Source: JASSUD01 sp031963415 (GTDB lineage Bacteria > Pseudomonadota > Gammaproteobacteria > Burkholderiales > Burkholderiaceae). Taken from it: 64,000 nucleotides of DNA. The notes beneath the pieces are model-generated. The model saw only the letters and a list, made by a program, of their open reading frames with translations, was not told where the DNA came from and searched no databases. A program made the translations under genes and the position numbers. The stretch spans positions 1,736,001 through 1,800,000 of the forward strand of contig JASSUI010000001.1 of NCBI GenBank assembly GCA_031963415.1, in the 5' to 3' direction. The stretch's first letter is position 1, and every line of letters starts with the position of its first letter. This document shows, piece after piece, positions 27,051 to 34,947 of the stretch.

Positions 27051-27084
27051 TTTTTATGCTGCTTGTTTTGAGAGGTCAGCTACC
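27051..27084 (-). promoter_or_regulatory. Promoter-like motif copy 2 (GGTAGCTGACC)
   Basis: GGTAGCTGACC on the minus strand (27084-27074), followed 16-17 bases later by an A/T-rich hexamer (TAAAAA/ATAAAA) that could serve as -10, immediately upstream of leader 6. One mismatch from copies 1 and 3. Confidence 0.4.
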
Positions 27085-27137
27085 TACTGCAATATGCTTT
27101 TAAAAAACCTTGATTTATTGTGCGTTGAAAGTATCAA

Positions 27138-27479
27138 TTAAAACGGTTGATTGCGTTCAAACACATAGGTTTTGCCATCTATATCCACAGACAAAAACTG
27201 GCCTGATCCAAAGATATCTTGAACAAGACGATCCTCATCTGCGTTTATTGTGCTGCTATCTCTGTTATCTGGGCGATTGGCCCATGTAGGCAGTTTGTGC
27301 CGCACAAAGGCTTTTTGATCAGCATACTTGCCTTGAAAATTTTGCATCAACTCAATGGCTTGCCCTAGATTGCCGCCGACTTCTTCTAACAGCGCTTCAC
27401 CCAGCTTGCCACATGCTCGGATAAAAATCGTATAAGCCTCTTGATAACGATCAAGGTCTGTTTTTTCGGTTGTTGTCAT
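27138..27479 (-). CDS. Unknown small protein of the maintenance module
   Basis: 113 residues from ATG 27479 (GAGGAAG just upstream). A longer frame begins upstream inside the preceding gene region but lacks a ribosome binding site. The N-terminal half is helical and acidic (DRYQEAYTIFIRACGKLGEA). The C-terminus ends in a short beta pattern (LSVDIDGKTYVFERNQ). It sits where other elements carry the rest of the recombination genes after bet, yet it shows no exonuclease or RecT motifs. Not recognised. Confidence 0.55.
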   Translation of the reverse strand: MTTTEKTDLDRYQEAYTIFIRACGKLGEALLEEVGGNLGQAIELMQNFQGKYADQKAFVRHKLPTWANRPDNRDSSTINADEDRLVQDIFGSGQFLSVDIDGKTYVFERNQPF

Positions 27480-27551
27480 GCTTCCTCGCTTCACATGGTT
27501 TGGTAAACCTAGCTCTGGAATATCCCCATTGGGGAGCATCCTCAGCAGGAG
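27480..27551 (-). promoter_or_regulatory. Structured leader 7 (degenerate member)
   Basis: Minus strand: CTCCTGCTGAGGATGCTCCCCAATGGGG lies in two segments here, CTGAGGATGC followed by CCCC-AAT-GGGG, then ATATTCC. A GGTTT-ACC-AAACC hairpin precedes GAGGAAGC and the ATG. The P1 arms are less symmetric than in the other leaders and SD masking (GGATGCTCC against GAGGAAGCAT) is partial. Confidence 0.4.
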
Positions 27552-27579
27552 AAAATTAAAAATAATGGTTAAGCATCCA

Positions 27580-27864
27580 TCATTTTTTCCCACACGTTTT
27601 GTTTCGTTGTGCTGCTCTCACTATGCTTAAAACAGGAATAACGCCACCGCGTTTATCCGGAAGCGCATAAATTTCTTTTAGAAACGGATTTAATTTATAT
27701 TGGTCAACGACAACCATCACCACCATGATCTGCTCGTGGGTCAGGACACTGCCATCTGGTTGCCGAAATACCCCGTATTGGAGTATATGAAGTGCTTTTT
27801 TCGCTTCGATACCATATTGATTGGCAAAGCGAATCAGCAAAGAATTATTTTCATTACTTGGCAT
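27580..27864 (-). pseudogene. bet: Truncated Bet/RecT-type single-strand annealing protein
   Basis: 94 residues from ATG 27864. LTHEQIMVVMVVVDQYKLNP followed by FLKEIYALPDKRGGVIPVLSI matches the N-terminal region of phage Bet/RecT annealing proteins (NPWTKEIYAFPDKQNGIVPVVGVDGW in the lambda protein, quoted from memory). Just before the expected VDGWxRI motif the frame changes to VRAAQRNKTCGKK and stops. Family members are about 200-270 residues, so two thirds are missing. SXT elements carry bet and exo here. The leader and start are intact, so the stub may still be translated. Confidence 0.75.
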
Positions 27865-27939
27865 TTTGGTCTCTCCCTATTTAGGAATAAAAAAAGAGCA
27901 CCATGCCGACCCTGTGGGCAATGATGCCCCCGCAGGGTT
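27865..27939 (-). promoter_or_regulatory. Structured leader 8 (bet remnant)
   Basis: Minus strand: AACCCTGCGGG...CCCACAGGGT forms P1. The loop GGGCATCATTGCC resembles the complement of the downstream GGCATGGTGCTCT. That segment can pair with AGAGACC...ATGCC, covering the ribosome binding site and the ATG. Retained although the gene is truncated. Confidence 0.55.
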
Positions 27940-28022
27940 AAGACATATCTTTTATTTTTTATACTGAACGTATTGTCGATTTCGCTCATTCGTCCTCATG
28001 GATAATGAGAACGAATCACTCA

Positions 28023-28988
28023 TCATTGATGCGTTTTATACCAATCTTGTCCAAAAATATCTTGGGCAATACGCAGAATAGCCTCGCACTCTTCAGGCGT
28101 CGCACGGTTGATAAGCGCTTGTTCTAGCGCATATTTCAACGTATCGGGTGCGCCAAGAAATTGAAAGGATAACTTTGCCCACCGTATTAACACTCTGGTA
28201 GACATGGTGGTGCTAATTACTCCACCTATAAAGAGCTTACGAATTTCATTGGCTGTACGTACCATTCCTGATTGAATGGAGATGGGAATTTCGGGTGTAT
28301 CACGCTTAAGAATATCAAGTTCCTGCGCTTCAGTAGGATAGGCCACTTTCGTGATACGAAAGCGATCCATAGTAGCTAGGTTTTGCCGCTGAACGCCTTG
28401 ATAAAGACCCGATGTATCACCTGAACCGCAAGAGTTGCCCGTCGCAATAAAACGGAACTTTGGGTGAGGTTCAATAATTTCGTTGCCATTTTGAGCAATC
28501 ACTAAAGGCCAACCTTCGAGAATGCCGTTCAAACCTGGCACTTCAGCAGAATTGGCTACATCAAACTCATCGATGAGAAAGAGGTGACCTTCACGCATGG
28601 CTATGGCTAAAGGGCCATAGATAAATTGCATAGAAGGCGCTTCTCCAGGTTGAGACGCTGCAAACTTGTATTGTCCGATCAGATCAGATAACTCCATATT
28701 GCCGTGTACGGTGAAATGCTGCACCGGCCACTTCATGCGAGCTGCAATTTCTGTCACGCATGATGTTTTGCCAGAACCTGTAGGGCCTGTCACAAAAAGG
28801 GAGTCATCGTTAGGAAACTGTAAAAAAGCGACGACTTCACGGGCAAAATCTCGATTGAGAATATAGTTAGGATTAATTTTTGGGATGAAGGGGTTGCCCT
28901 GATTCGCATGATCCGTGGCTTTAATTTTGTCAGCGGTATTAGGCGTTTTAAAAACTTCATCAAGCTTAGATTGTGTAGAGAGAGACAT
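28023..28988 (-). CDS. CobS/MoxR-like AAA+ ATPase
   Basis: 321 residues. Walker A is GPTGSGKT (about residue 66), Walker B is HLFLIDEFDVAN (about 136-147), sensor 1 is FIATGNS and the arginine-finger region is LATMDRFRI. The inserted GSGDTSGLYQGVQRQN segment is typical of CobS-like proteins. It probably acts with the VWA/CobT-like protein at 24269 as a chelatase- or dynein-like remodelling pair. Such pairs are conserved on SXT/R391 elements, but their role in DNA transfer or maintenance is not settled. Second gene of the leader-controlled module. Confidence 0.88.
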   Translation of the reverse strand: MSLSTQSKLDEVFKTPNTADKIKATDHANQGNPFIPKINPNYILNRDFAREVVAFLQFPNDDSLFVTGPTGSGKTSCVTEIAARMKWPVQHFTVHGNMELSDLIGQYKFAASQPGEAPSMQFIYGPLAIAMREGHLFLIDEFDVANSAEVPGLNGILEGWPLVIAQNGNEIIEPHPKFRFIATGNSCGSGDTSGLYQGVQRQNLATMDRFRITKVAYPTEAQELDILKRDTPEIPISIQSGMVRTANEIRKLFIGGVISTTMSTRVLIRWAKLSFQFLGAPDTLKYALEQALINRATPEECEAILRIAQDIFGQDWYKTHQ

Positions 28989-29060
28989 GGGTACGCTCCT
29001 ATGACTGGATAAAATCAGTGGGCGTAACTATGCCGAGTTGGGCATAGCTGCCCAACTGAG
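28989..29060 (-). promoter_or_regulatory. Structured leader 9 (CobS-like gene)
   Basis: Minus strand: AGTTGGGC-AGCTAT-GCCCAACT forms P1, perfect over eight bases. CTATGCC in its loop can pair with GGCATAG just downstream. That segment continues as TTACGCC, which can pair with the SD region GGAGCGTA. The two options exclude each other. Confidence 0.65.
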
Positions 29061-29106
29061 CTGGTGGATAAATGATAAAAAATGAAGTGAGACCGATAGT
29101 CCTGGT

Positions 29107-29421
29107 TTAGAAGCAAACGATCTTTTCGCTTTTTCTTTTTTTGCTTTTTCTTAAATAAGTTGGCACATCAAGCATGGCCAGATCTATTGTTGATATAGAT
29201 TGGCGGCGCCGAACTCGCGCTATCGTGTATTTAGCCAATTGAATACAACGACTGGCGATTTGTTTTGTGATGGGCAAGGCATTGCTTCTTATCCAGTCAT
29301 CTCCCATATGCTTATGGAGTAGATTGACCAGTAATAAGCAGCTCTTTGCAAAAACGCTTGCGCCTATATATAAAAAGCCCAAGCCCATGATTAAAGCGAC
29401 GATAAAAGTCAGAATGGACAT
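29107..29421 (-). CDS. Small predicted membrane protein
   Basis: 104 residues from ATG 29421, preceded by AAAAGGAG; a longer frame from 29517 runs through the leader and is rejected. An N-terminal hydrophobic segment (ILTFIVALIMGLGFLYIGAS) precedes a basic cytoplasmic part (YTIARVRRRQS, LRKSKKRKSEK). No family is recognised. It is the first gene of the leader-controlled minus-strand module. Confidence 0.6.
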   Translation of the reverse strand: MSILTFIVALIMGLGFLYIGASVFAKSCLLLVNLLHKHMGDDWIRSNALPITKQIASRCIQLAKYTIARVRRRQSISTIDLAMLDVPTYLRKSKKRKSEKIVCF

Positions 29422-29489
29422 GTTGTTGCTCCTTTTAGTTTGATAAACAGGAGCAACATCCCATGCGGGATATTGTTCCCGCTGGGGAT
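29422..29489 (-). promoter_or_regulatory. Structured leader 10
   Basis: Plus strand: TGTTGCTCCT at 29424-29433 pairs perfectly over ten bases with AGGAGCAACA at 29449-29458, hiding the ribosome binding site. P1 on the minus strand is CCCAGCGGG with CCCGCATGGG. The loop AACAATATCCC resembles the SD side and can take the anti-SD instead. Confidence 0.7.
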
Positions 29490-29535
29490 AGAAAAAAGTC
29501 ATTGAATAAAAAGACAAGCGCTGTTTTTTTACAAA

Positions 29536-29546
29536 GGCCAGCTACC
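29536..29546 (-). promoter_or_regulatory. Promoter-like motif copy 3 (GGTAGCTGGCC)
   Basis: GGTAGCTGGCC on the minus strand, identical to copy 1, about 50 bases upstream of leader 10. The -10 region at the matching distance is poor (GCTTGT), so if this is a promoter the spacing differs. Confidence 0.35.
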
Positions 29547-29618
29547 TAGAGATTAGCCATGCAATGACTAAACAATCCTTAAAATAACGCAGTAGCCTGG
29601 GCTGCCGGTGTCGGCTAA

Positions 29619-29635
29619 TTCCCCATTTTGGGGAA
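29619..29635. promoter_or_regulatory. Perfect operator palindrome between divergent genes
   Basis: TTCCCC-ATTTT-GGGGAA has perfect 6-bp arms. It lies between the minus-strand maintenance module and the plus-strand AcaB-like gene, and may control both. It supports autoregulation of the AcaB-like protein. Confidence 0.65.
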
Positions 29636-29715
29636 TTTGTTGAAGATGGAGATAAGCCAATAAAAGATATCTTGGTGAGGTGTCGTTTATCTTTTCCTCA
29701 CAAGGATCCTCAAAA

Positions 29716-30372
29716 ATGGCTGAAGCGCATACCGTGGAGCAACATACTCAAGAACGTGCCATCTACTCGTGCCCTGTTTTTAACAAAACGATAAAAATAA
29801 ATAGCTTGCAAGCCCAGAGGGTAATGACAAGGAAGTTTGAACGCGTAAAGCATGCGCTATTTAGTATCGACGTTATTCTTCCTATTATTAGTATTCAAGA
29901 AAAAATAGATGAAGTTGGAAAACTGCTATTAGAAGACATTAAAAAGGTCGAGCAAGATATCGATAAATCTGAAGCTCAATTCAAAAAACTAATAGAAGAT
30001 CACGGCATTGAAGACAAACCAACGTATACGCACCCATCAGAATATGACATCGAGATTACCTCTCCACAGGTGGCTCAATTTGCCAGCTTAATAAAGAAGC
30101 TAGATGTCCTTATAGAACAAATGGATACGCTATGGTTTCATGGTGTTTTGACCAATAAACAGCGTAAAGATGGAACCTATCAGTGGCAGCAACGCTTGCT
30201 GAAACTAGCTGACCGCATTACGGGCATTGCTAAACGCGCCCGTGCAGCCGCTCATGCGCAAGGAAAATCGGTAGATGCGGCTGTAGATGACAGTGAGGAT
30301 GAGGACAGTCAAGAAACTGTTGATGAGGAATTGCTTCAAGAAAATGAAATTGAAGAGGCAGCAGAAAAATAA
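29716..30372 (+). CDS. AcaB/DUF1845-like regulator of conjugative transfer
   Basis: 218 residues from ATG 29716 (AAGGA nine bases upstream). A GTG at 29680 would add 12 residues. RVMTRKFERVKHALFSIDVI, a coiled-coil stretch, SPQVAQFASLIKKLDVLIEQ and DTLWFHGVLTNKQR resemble DUF1845 proteins, the family of the IncA/C regulator AcaB. The C-terminal 30 residues are acidic. AcaB-like proteins activate transfer genes. A perfect copy of the 17-bp palindrome lies 81 nt upstream, so this is a leading candidate for the palindrome-binding regulator. Family assignment is by remembered pattern. Confidence 0.55.
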   Translation: MAEAHTVEQHTQERAIYSCPVFNKTIKINSLQAQRVMTRKFERVKHALFSIDVILPIISIQEKIDEVGKLLLEDIKKVEQDIDKSEAQFKKLIEDHGIEDKPTYTHPSEYDIEITSPQVAQFASLIKKLDVLIEQMDTLWFHGVLTNKQRKDGTYQWQQRLLKLADRITGIAKRARAAAHAQGKSVDAAVDDSEDEDSQETVDEELLQENEIEEAAEK

Positions 30373-30421
30373 ACAGTGCCTATTTTGCGTTGGAACATAT
30401 CTAGCATGGATTTTTTTTACT

Positions 30422-30550
30422 CTATATCACACAGAGATTGAATAAGATTTTAATGCAGCCAGCTGCTGCTTTCTGCACATTTTTATGAACATCCTGCAAA
30501 GCTAATTTCAAGTCTTTAATAAGACCGTTAGATGGCTTTTTACGAGCCAT
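30422..30550 (-). CDS. Possible 42-residue peptide
   Basis: A short frame encoding a basic helical peptide that begins MARKKPSNGLIKDLKLALQD and has a hydrophobic C-terminus (CIKILFNLCVI). GGAGAGAGG lies about 14-20 bases upstream, rather far. No family is recognised. It may be a gene remnant. Confidence 0.3.
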   Translation of the reverse strand: MARKKPSNGLIKDLKLALQDVHKNVQKAAAGCIKILFNLCVI

Positions 30551-30884
30551 TGACGTTCTGATGGCCTCTCTCCTGACAGGTCGTTCTTAATCCTTTTGTA
30601 ATATTCTAACGTTCTTCTATTTTGTTTTTATTACTTTTTCGTAGTTGTATATTAATTTTCTCCAGCTTATGCTGTTTGAATTAAATTTTACTTAATAAAT
30701 ATTGAGTAATTTTTTATGTAACGTGAAAAATAATCGATATTTGATATAAAATATCTTAGTTATATGTGGGTTGTGAGGCTTTAATTATTTTAAATTAGAG
30801 ATATCTTAATTGATAATTTAATAATAAATTTTATATATATTATTGATGCTTAATGAAATCGCCAGATAACGAATATCTTTGGAG
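30551..30884. other. AT-rich non-coding stretch downstream of traN
   Basis: A strongly AT-rich region with no gene, no clear hairpin terminator and no recognised repeat. It separates the end of the tra operon from the 42-codon frame and may simply be a spacer. Confidence 0.5.
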
Positions 30885-33779
30885 TTAATGTGAGCCGGTA
30901 TCCGGCTTAATTAATTTCGTCGCCTGATCTCGAAGCTTGTCTACTTCGACCCCTTTTAATCGCTCTGTTGTGCGATCTACGATGTTTTTACGTTTGCCAT
31001 CCGTATTGAAAGGATGGCCAGTACCTGTTAGTGCTTCATGCGTTAAACGTTCAGGGTTCGGGAAATGCCCATTTTGTTGAAGCAGACCTATCCATTCATC
31101 GAGATTGACCTTGTCCCAATCAACTTCCCCTATGCGCTCTATCGGAATGCCGTCACATCGAGGCTGCTTGGCATTACCCCAATCTAGGCCGAGTTGGGGA
31201 CGGACCTGCTCTTGAATAATGCGAGAAAGGGGCGAGTTGAAGCAGCAATAGGCTTCGCGCTTTTCTATGCACATACCCAGTATTTTGCTTTTGCAGTACG
31301 AGCCTAAATGTGTGCAATTCCTCAGCTGCCGCTTTGCATTCATCTCAAACTCTTCTTTTTTGCATTTCCAAATCACTTGGATCATGACCATCGTCACGAC
31401 ATAGGCGGTATAGACTGTCATCGCGGTAGAGAGCATCGCCGCGCCTTGTTGGCCTAGCAGTTGCTCAGTCATCGATTGCGGCGCACCAGCAGGCACCCCA
31501 GCTACTCCGGTGGTGGAGGCATTGGTAAGTACTTTGGAAGTAATTTTTGTGACCTGGTCTTTGAGCGCTGACAGCGCTTGTTTGGCAACATCGGTTACAG
31601 GCTGCACAAAATTATTAAATGCGCCCGTCATGTTTTCTAAATAGGTGACAAATGGCTTGGTGACTTGTGTCCATCCACTTAACGCAGGACTGCGCAATAG
31701 CTGATACGCGCCTTTGACTCCTGCTAAGGTACTGCCATCGCCAATGCTGAGCATTGCGCCATCGAGCTTGGGAACGGACAAAATAAGCGTGAGATAGTCA
31801 TTCATTGACAGATTGGTGGGATTTTTGCAGCAATTCTGGATGCCACCGACCGCTACCTTACATTCACTCCCTTTGCCAGCAAACGCACGACAATAAAGGT
31901 TGTTATTGTTCGTCACATCTTTGCAGTCCATGTCTTGCGTCATGAACTGCGCAGCATTGAGTAACGCTGCTGCCTTCGCAAAGTCAGTGCTTTGCGAGCG
32001 ATCTATCCCCAAGCAATCTTCACCCATACAGCGCACGGGGCCAGCACAGCGATACTGCGTTGACTTATCAATGGTCGGCACTTTGATATCTTCGCCACAA
32101 TCATAGGTACGCTCCCAGACATAACAGTTTCCCCAAGAGCCTTTCGCACCCTCAACGCATTGCGCACTGACAAATCCGCACTTGGGGTTCGTCTCTAAGG
32201 GTTGGCATTGATCAATATCTTTATCGTTACGTAAGCATTGCTTTTTGCCTTGTGCATCGACCCAACACGTCCCTTCACCGTGGTTATAGTCGCAACGTAA
32301 TGCGGAAACATCGACTTTGGCCGCTAGCTTCGGCACATTGGGAATCGGAGGGGGTTTGAGTTTTTGATAAATCGGATCGTCCTTGCAGACGTCAAAGCCG
32401 GATAAATTGACGCAGGCGTTGTCGGTGGCGGGTGTTGGGGTATACGTGCCTCGGCAAAACTCTTCTAATGAGGCAATGGCATCATTAATACACGACTGGG
32501 GCGACCAATGATCAGTGACGACAGTAAAGAACTGCGCAAATTTAAGTAGGCGTGGGCCAGAGAAATAATCGGCTAAATGGTTGCCGATTGATTTCACTTC
32601 GGGGTTATTGTGGAAGAGATAGAGCTGAATTCCTCTACTATTTAATGTGTTAATAACATCATCTCGGCTTGGACATCCTGGTATTCCTGCAGAATAGCCA
32701 CAGGCATAGTCATCATTGCCAATCAGTACAATCACACGATGGACGTTGTTTCGCCACTCGAAATGCTCGGCAGCCCATTTCACAACAGCGAAGGGGCGCG
32801 TCGGTGCCGACTCGGTATACACGCCATTTAACCAATTTTGAAATTGATTAATATCATCAGATAACGGTACGTTGTGCCAGCCATAATCCCAGTCTCTGAA
32901 AGCGGCCCCACCTAACTTGAGATTGCGCGCTTTGCCTTGCGTAATCAGATTGGCAAAGGTGCGCACATTGTTGCGTAGATCGTTAATCGCATAGCCCATC
33001 GACCCAGAGTTATCGATCAGAAATACTATATCGGTCGGTTCGGTATCAATCTCAATCGTATGTTGAATCACGCAGCCGCCTGCTGGTTTATACAGTTGTG
33101 TGCAGCGTTGATAATCTGGGACATGCGCCGTGCGTTCTTTGCGCTCGTAAGTGGTATCGGTTGAACAATCGCCAAACCATTTCGATATCTTGTCGATCTC
33201 TTGATAGGTTTGCCGGCTTTGATTAAGTAACGGGTCTTTCGTGAAATCAGGTCGCGTGCGCCGTGACGCATCAAGCACAACCTGATAGGCTGCGCCAGCA
33301 ATCGAAGGATGCGCTTGTTGGGTTTCTTTCCATAAGCCTTTTTTTGCTGTTTCTCCGGCTTCACCCATCGCTTTATCTAATTCATAGACATCTTTTAGAT
33401 CATCAAGATCAGGCTTTTTGCCATCAGGAAAATACGTGTTGGCAGAGTCAGGGTTGTTACGCCGTGTACCTGGAAACAGATCGTCTACATAAACGTTGGT
33501 ATTGCCTGCTTCAAATTGGCCGTTTTTCAAAACAGGGACACTAATTACGCCATTTTTCACAGAATCGGCTTGCTTTTTAAGCGAATCTGCTTGACTCGTA
33601 CCAAGCGTTTTAGCTTCTTGGCCTAACTGTTTAAAATCGGGTGGTGCTTGGGTCGCCACCGAAGTGGCTGTATCACGGGCAGCGGCGGCGGTATGACTTG
33701 CTGGGGCTGTAAACGCATAGACCGGATAAGTCACGAGCAGTACATAAGCGATTCCCCGACAAAACACCCCACGTAGCAT
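30885..33779 (-). CDS. traN: TraN, mating-pair stabilisation adhesin with an inserted VWA domain
   Basis: 964 residues from ATG 33779, eight bases after AAAGG; a GTG nine bases upstream is also possible. A signal peptide is followed by a helical region. At about residues 250-440 lies a von Willebrand A domain with a full MIDAS start (DIVFLIDNSGSMGYAIN) and later AAFRDWDYG and IVLIGNDDYA. Then comes the cysteine-rich TraN core (CVDAQGKKQCLRN, GNCYVWERTYDCG, CCKNPTNLS) and a C-terminal part with CKSKILGMCIEKREAYCCFN. TraN is the outer-membrane protein that tightens mating pairs. The VWA domain is not part of F TraN. Last gene of the operon. Confidence 0.9.
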   Translation of the reverse strand: MLRGVFCRGIAYVLLVTYPVYAFTAPASHTAAAARDTATSVATQAPPDFKQLGQEAKTLGTSQADSLKKQADSVKNGVISVPVLKNGQFEAGNTNVYVDDLFPGTRRNNPDSANTYFPDGKKPDLDDLKDVYELDKAMGEAGETAKKGLWKETQQAHPSIAGAAYQVVLDASRRTRPDFTKDPLLNQSRQTYQEIDKISKWFGDCSTDTTYERKERTAHVPDYQRCTQLYKPAGGCVIQHTIEIDTEPTDIVFLIDNSGSMGYAINDLRNNVRTFANLITQGKARNLKLGGAAFRDWDYGWHNVPLSDDINQFQNWLNGVYTESAPTRPFAVVKWAAEHFEWRNNVHRVIVLIGNDDYACGYSAGIPGCPSRDDVINTLNSRGIQLYLFHNNPEVKSIGNHLADYFSGPRLLKFAQFFTVVTDHWSPQSCINDAIASLEEFCRGTYTPTPATDNACVNLSGFDVCKDDPIYQKLKPPPIPNVPKLAAKVDVSALRCDYNHGEGTCWVDAQGKKQCLRNDKDIDQCQPLETNPKCGFVSAQCVEGAKGSWGNCYVWERTYDCGEDIKVPTIDKSTQYRCAGPVRCMGEDCLGIDRSQSTDFAKAAALLNAAQFMTQDMDCKDVTNNNNLYCRAFAGKGSECKVAVGGIQNCCKNPTNLSMNDYLTLILSVPKLDGAMLSIGDGSTLAGVKGAYQLLRSPALSGWTQVTKPFVTYLENMTGAFNNFVQPVTDVAKQALSALKDQVTKITSKVLTNASTTGVAGVPAGAPQSMTEQLLGQQGAAMLSTAMTVYTAYVVTMVMIQVIWKCKKEEFEMNAKRQLRNCTHLGSYCKSKILGMCIEKREAYCCFNSPLSRIIQEQVRPQLGLDWGNAKQPRCDGIPIERIGEVDWDKVNLDEWIGLLQQNGHFPNPERLTHEALTGTGHPFNTDGKRKNIVDRTTERLKGVEVDKLRDQATKLIKPDTGSH

Positions 33780-33791
33780 ATCTGCCACCTT

Positions 33792-34799
33792 TTAATTATT
33801 GCAGCAGTCCGACCACCGCCAAATCGTATAAATCGGGTCTTGGCCGACGGCTGGAACGGTGCGACTGATGCCCCAGGTTAGCGTTGATTCGCCCATGACA
33901 TGCGCTGAATGGGTCTCTGCTACCGGATGCAAAAGGGTGAATTGATATTGGGTTTTAGGTAGCGTTGGCGAAATTTTGCCGCGACAAAGCGCATCTGAAC
34001 CCATCGTGCGCCACATCAAGCCACGGCGATGCAAAGCGGCTAAAACTCTTGCCGTGAGCAGACTGCTATCTCGAATCACCCCTTTGCCACCATTCTGAAA
34101 GCCGCTTAACGGATACAGTGCTCCCCATGATCCCGCGCACCAAAAGAGTTGTTTTAAAGGTTTGCCAGCCGTAGCCGCGACTGCATCGGCGGTACAGGCT
34201 AATGCCGCTACAGGATTCGCCACCAACGCGGCTTCAGGATTGGTAAAAAAGGCGAGTTCGTCGTTATTCCAGGTGGGGTCTAATTCAGAAAGATAGAGCA
34301 AATCGATGTCGGTAAAGCCTTCTGGATTGCAGTTGGGCTTAACAAACATATCTAGCAGGGCGAGAAGCGGAAAGGCATAGACGTGATAGTGCATAAAAGA
34401 GCCATCGCCCCCATCCATATCCCCATTGCCGTGATGACCTTGAAAGGTACGATTAAACGGAAAGCGTGTACCGTTTAAAACGGACGCACAGCCTGGCACT
34501 CGTTGAAATTCAATCAACCGAGCGGGTTCCCACATAGAGATCGTGACGCCTGGCTTAGGCAACCCCGCTTTATCCGGACAGGCGCAAAGTAAAGTTTTAG
34601 AAGCATCATCAGGCACACGGCCACCTGGGCCGCTGATCGTGACACCTGCTAATCGAATCGGGAAGAGGCACGACCAGCAGATATCCGTAATTAATTTAGG
34701 GCCGATTACATTGGCATTCTGGCAACCTGGGTCGGCGGCGTGTGCGAGACTAACGCCTAAGCAGCTAATGAGTACAAGGCTAAGCAGTGGTAAGCGCAT
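33792..34799 (-). CDS. traU: TraU, conjugal transfer protein
   Basis: 335 residues with a Sec signal peptide (cleaved after AHA). ICWSCLFPIRLAGVTISGPG, the CACPD motif and a cysteine-rich body (FWCAGSWGALYPLSG, WRWSDCC) are characteristic of TraU. TraU is a periplasmic protein needed for DNA transfer in F-type systems, probably disulfide-bonded with help from the DsbC-like protein of the same operon. Its start lies inside a 55-codon frame coupled to traW. Confidence 0.93.
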   Translation of the reverse strand: MRLPLLSLVLISCLGVSLAHAADPGCQNANVIGPKLITDICWSCLFPIRLAGVTISGPGGRVPDDASKTLLCACPDKAGLPKPGVTISMWEPARLIEFQRVPGCASVLNGTRFPFNRTFQGHHGNGDMDGGDGSFMHYHVYAFPLLALLDMFVKPNCNPEGFTDIDLLYLSELDPTWNNDELAFFTNPEAALVANPVAALACTADAVAATAGKPLKQLFWCAGSWGALYPLSGFQNGGKGVIRDSSLLTARVLAALHRRGLMWRTMGSDALCRGKISPTLPKTQYQFTLLHPVAETHSAHVMGESTLTWGISRTVPAVGQDPIYTIWRWSDCCNN

Positions 34800-34947
34800 C
34801 CTGCTTTTCCTTATCGTGTACCGGGATATTACGCATTGCTAACGACAACGGTGATGCCGTGCTTTGTGCGTTAAGCGAGATCCAAAGCACCTCCGTGCGC
34901 CATTTACTCCCGTGATAGCCCATGATCGGTCGCTCCAAGCGATTCAT
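34780..34947 (-). CDS. Small coupled frame between traW and traU
   Basis: 55 residues beginning MNRLERPIMGYHGSKWRTEV. ATG 34947 overlaps the TraW stop (ATGA) and follows GGAGG by eight bases, as strong an initiation site as any in the operon. The frame ends 20 bases inside traU, so it may couple translation from traW to traU. No signal peptide or family is seen. It could be a real peptide or only a coupling device. Confidence 0.45.
   Translation of the reverse strand: MNRLERPIMGYHGSKWRTEVLWISLNAQSTASPLSLAMRNIPVHDKEKQDALTTA

Noticed and set aside
21986..29489. The leader hairpins as insertion sequence ends or miniature transposons
   Set aside because: Sequences differ from copy to copy while pairing is kept, no target duplications are visible, and each sits at a fixed distance from a start codon.
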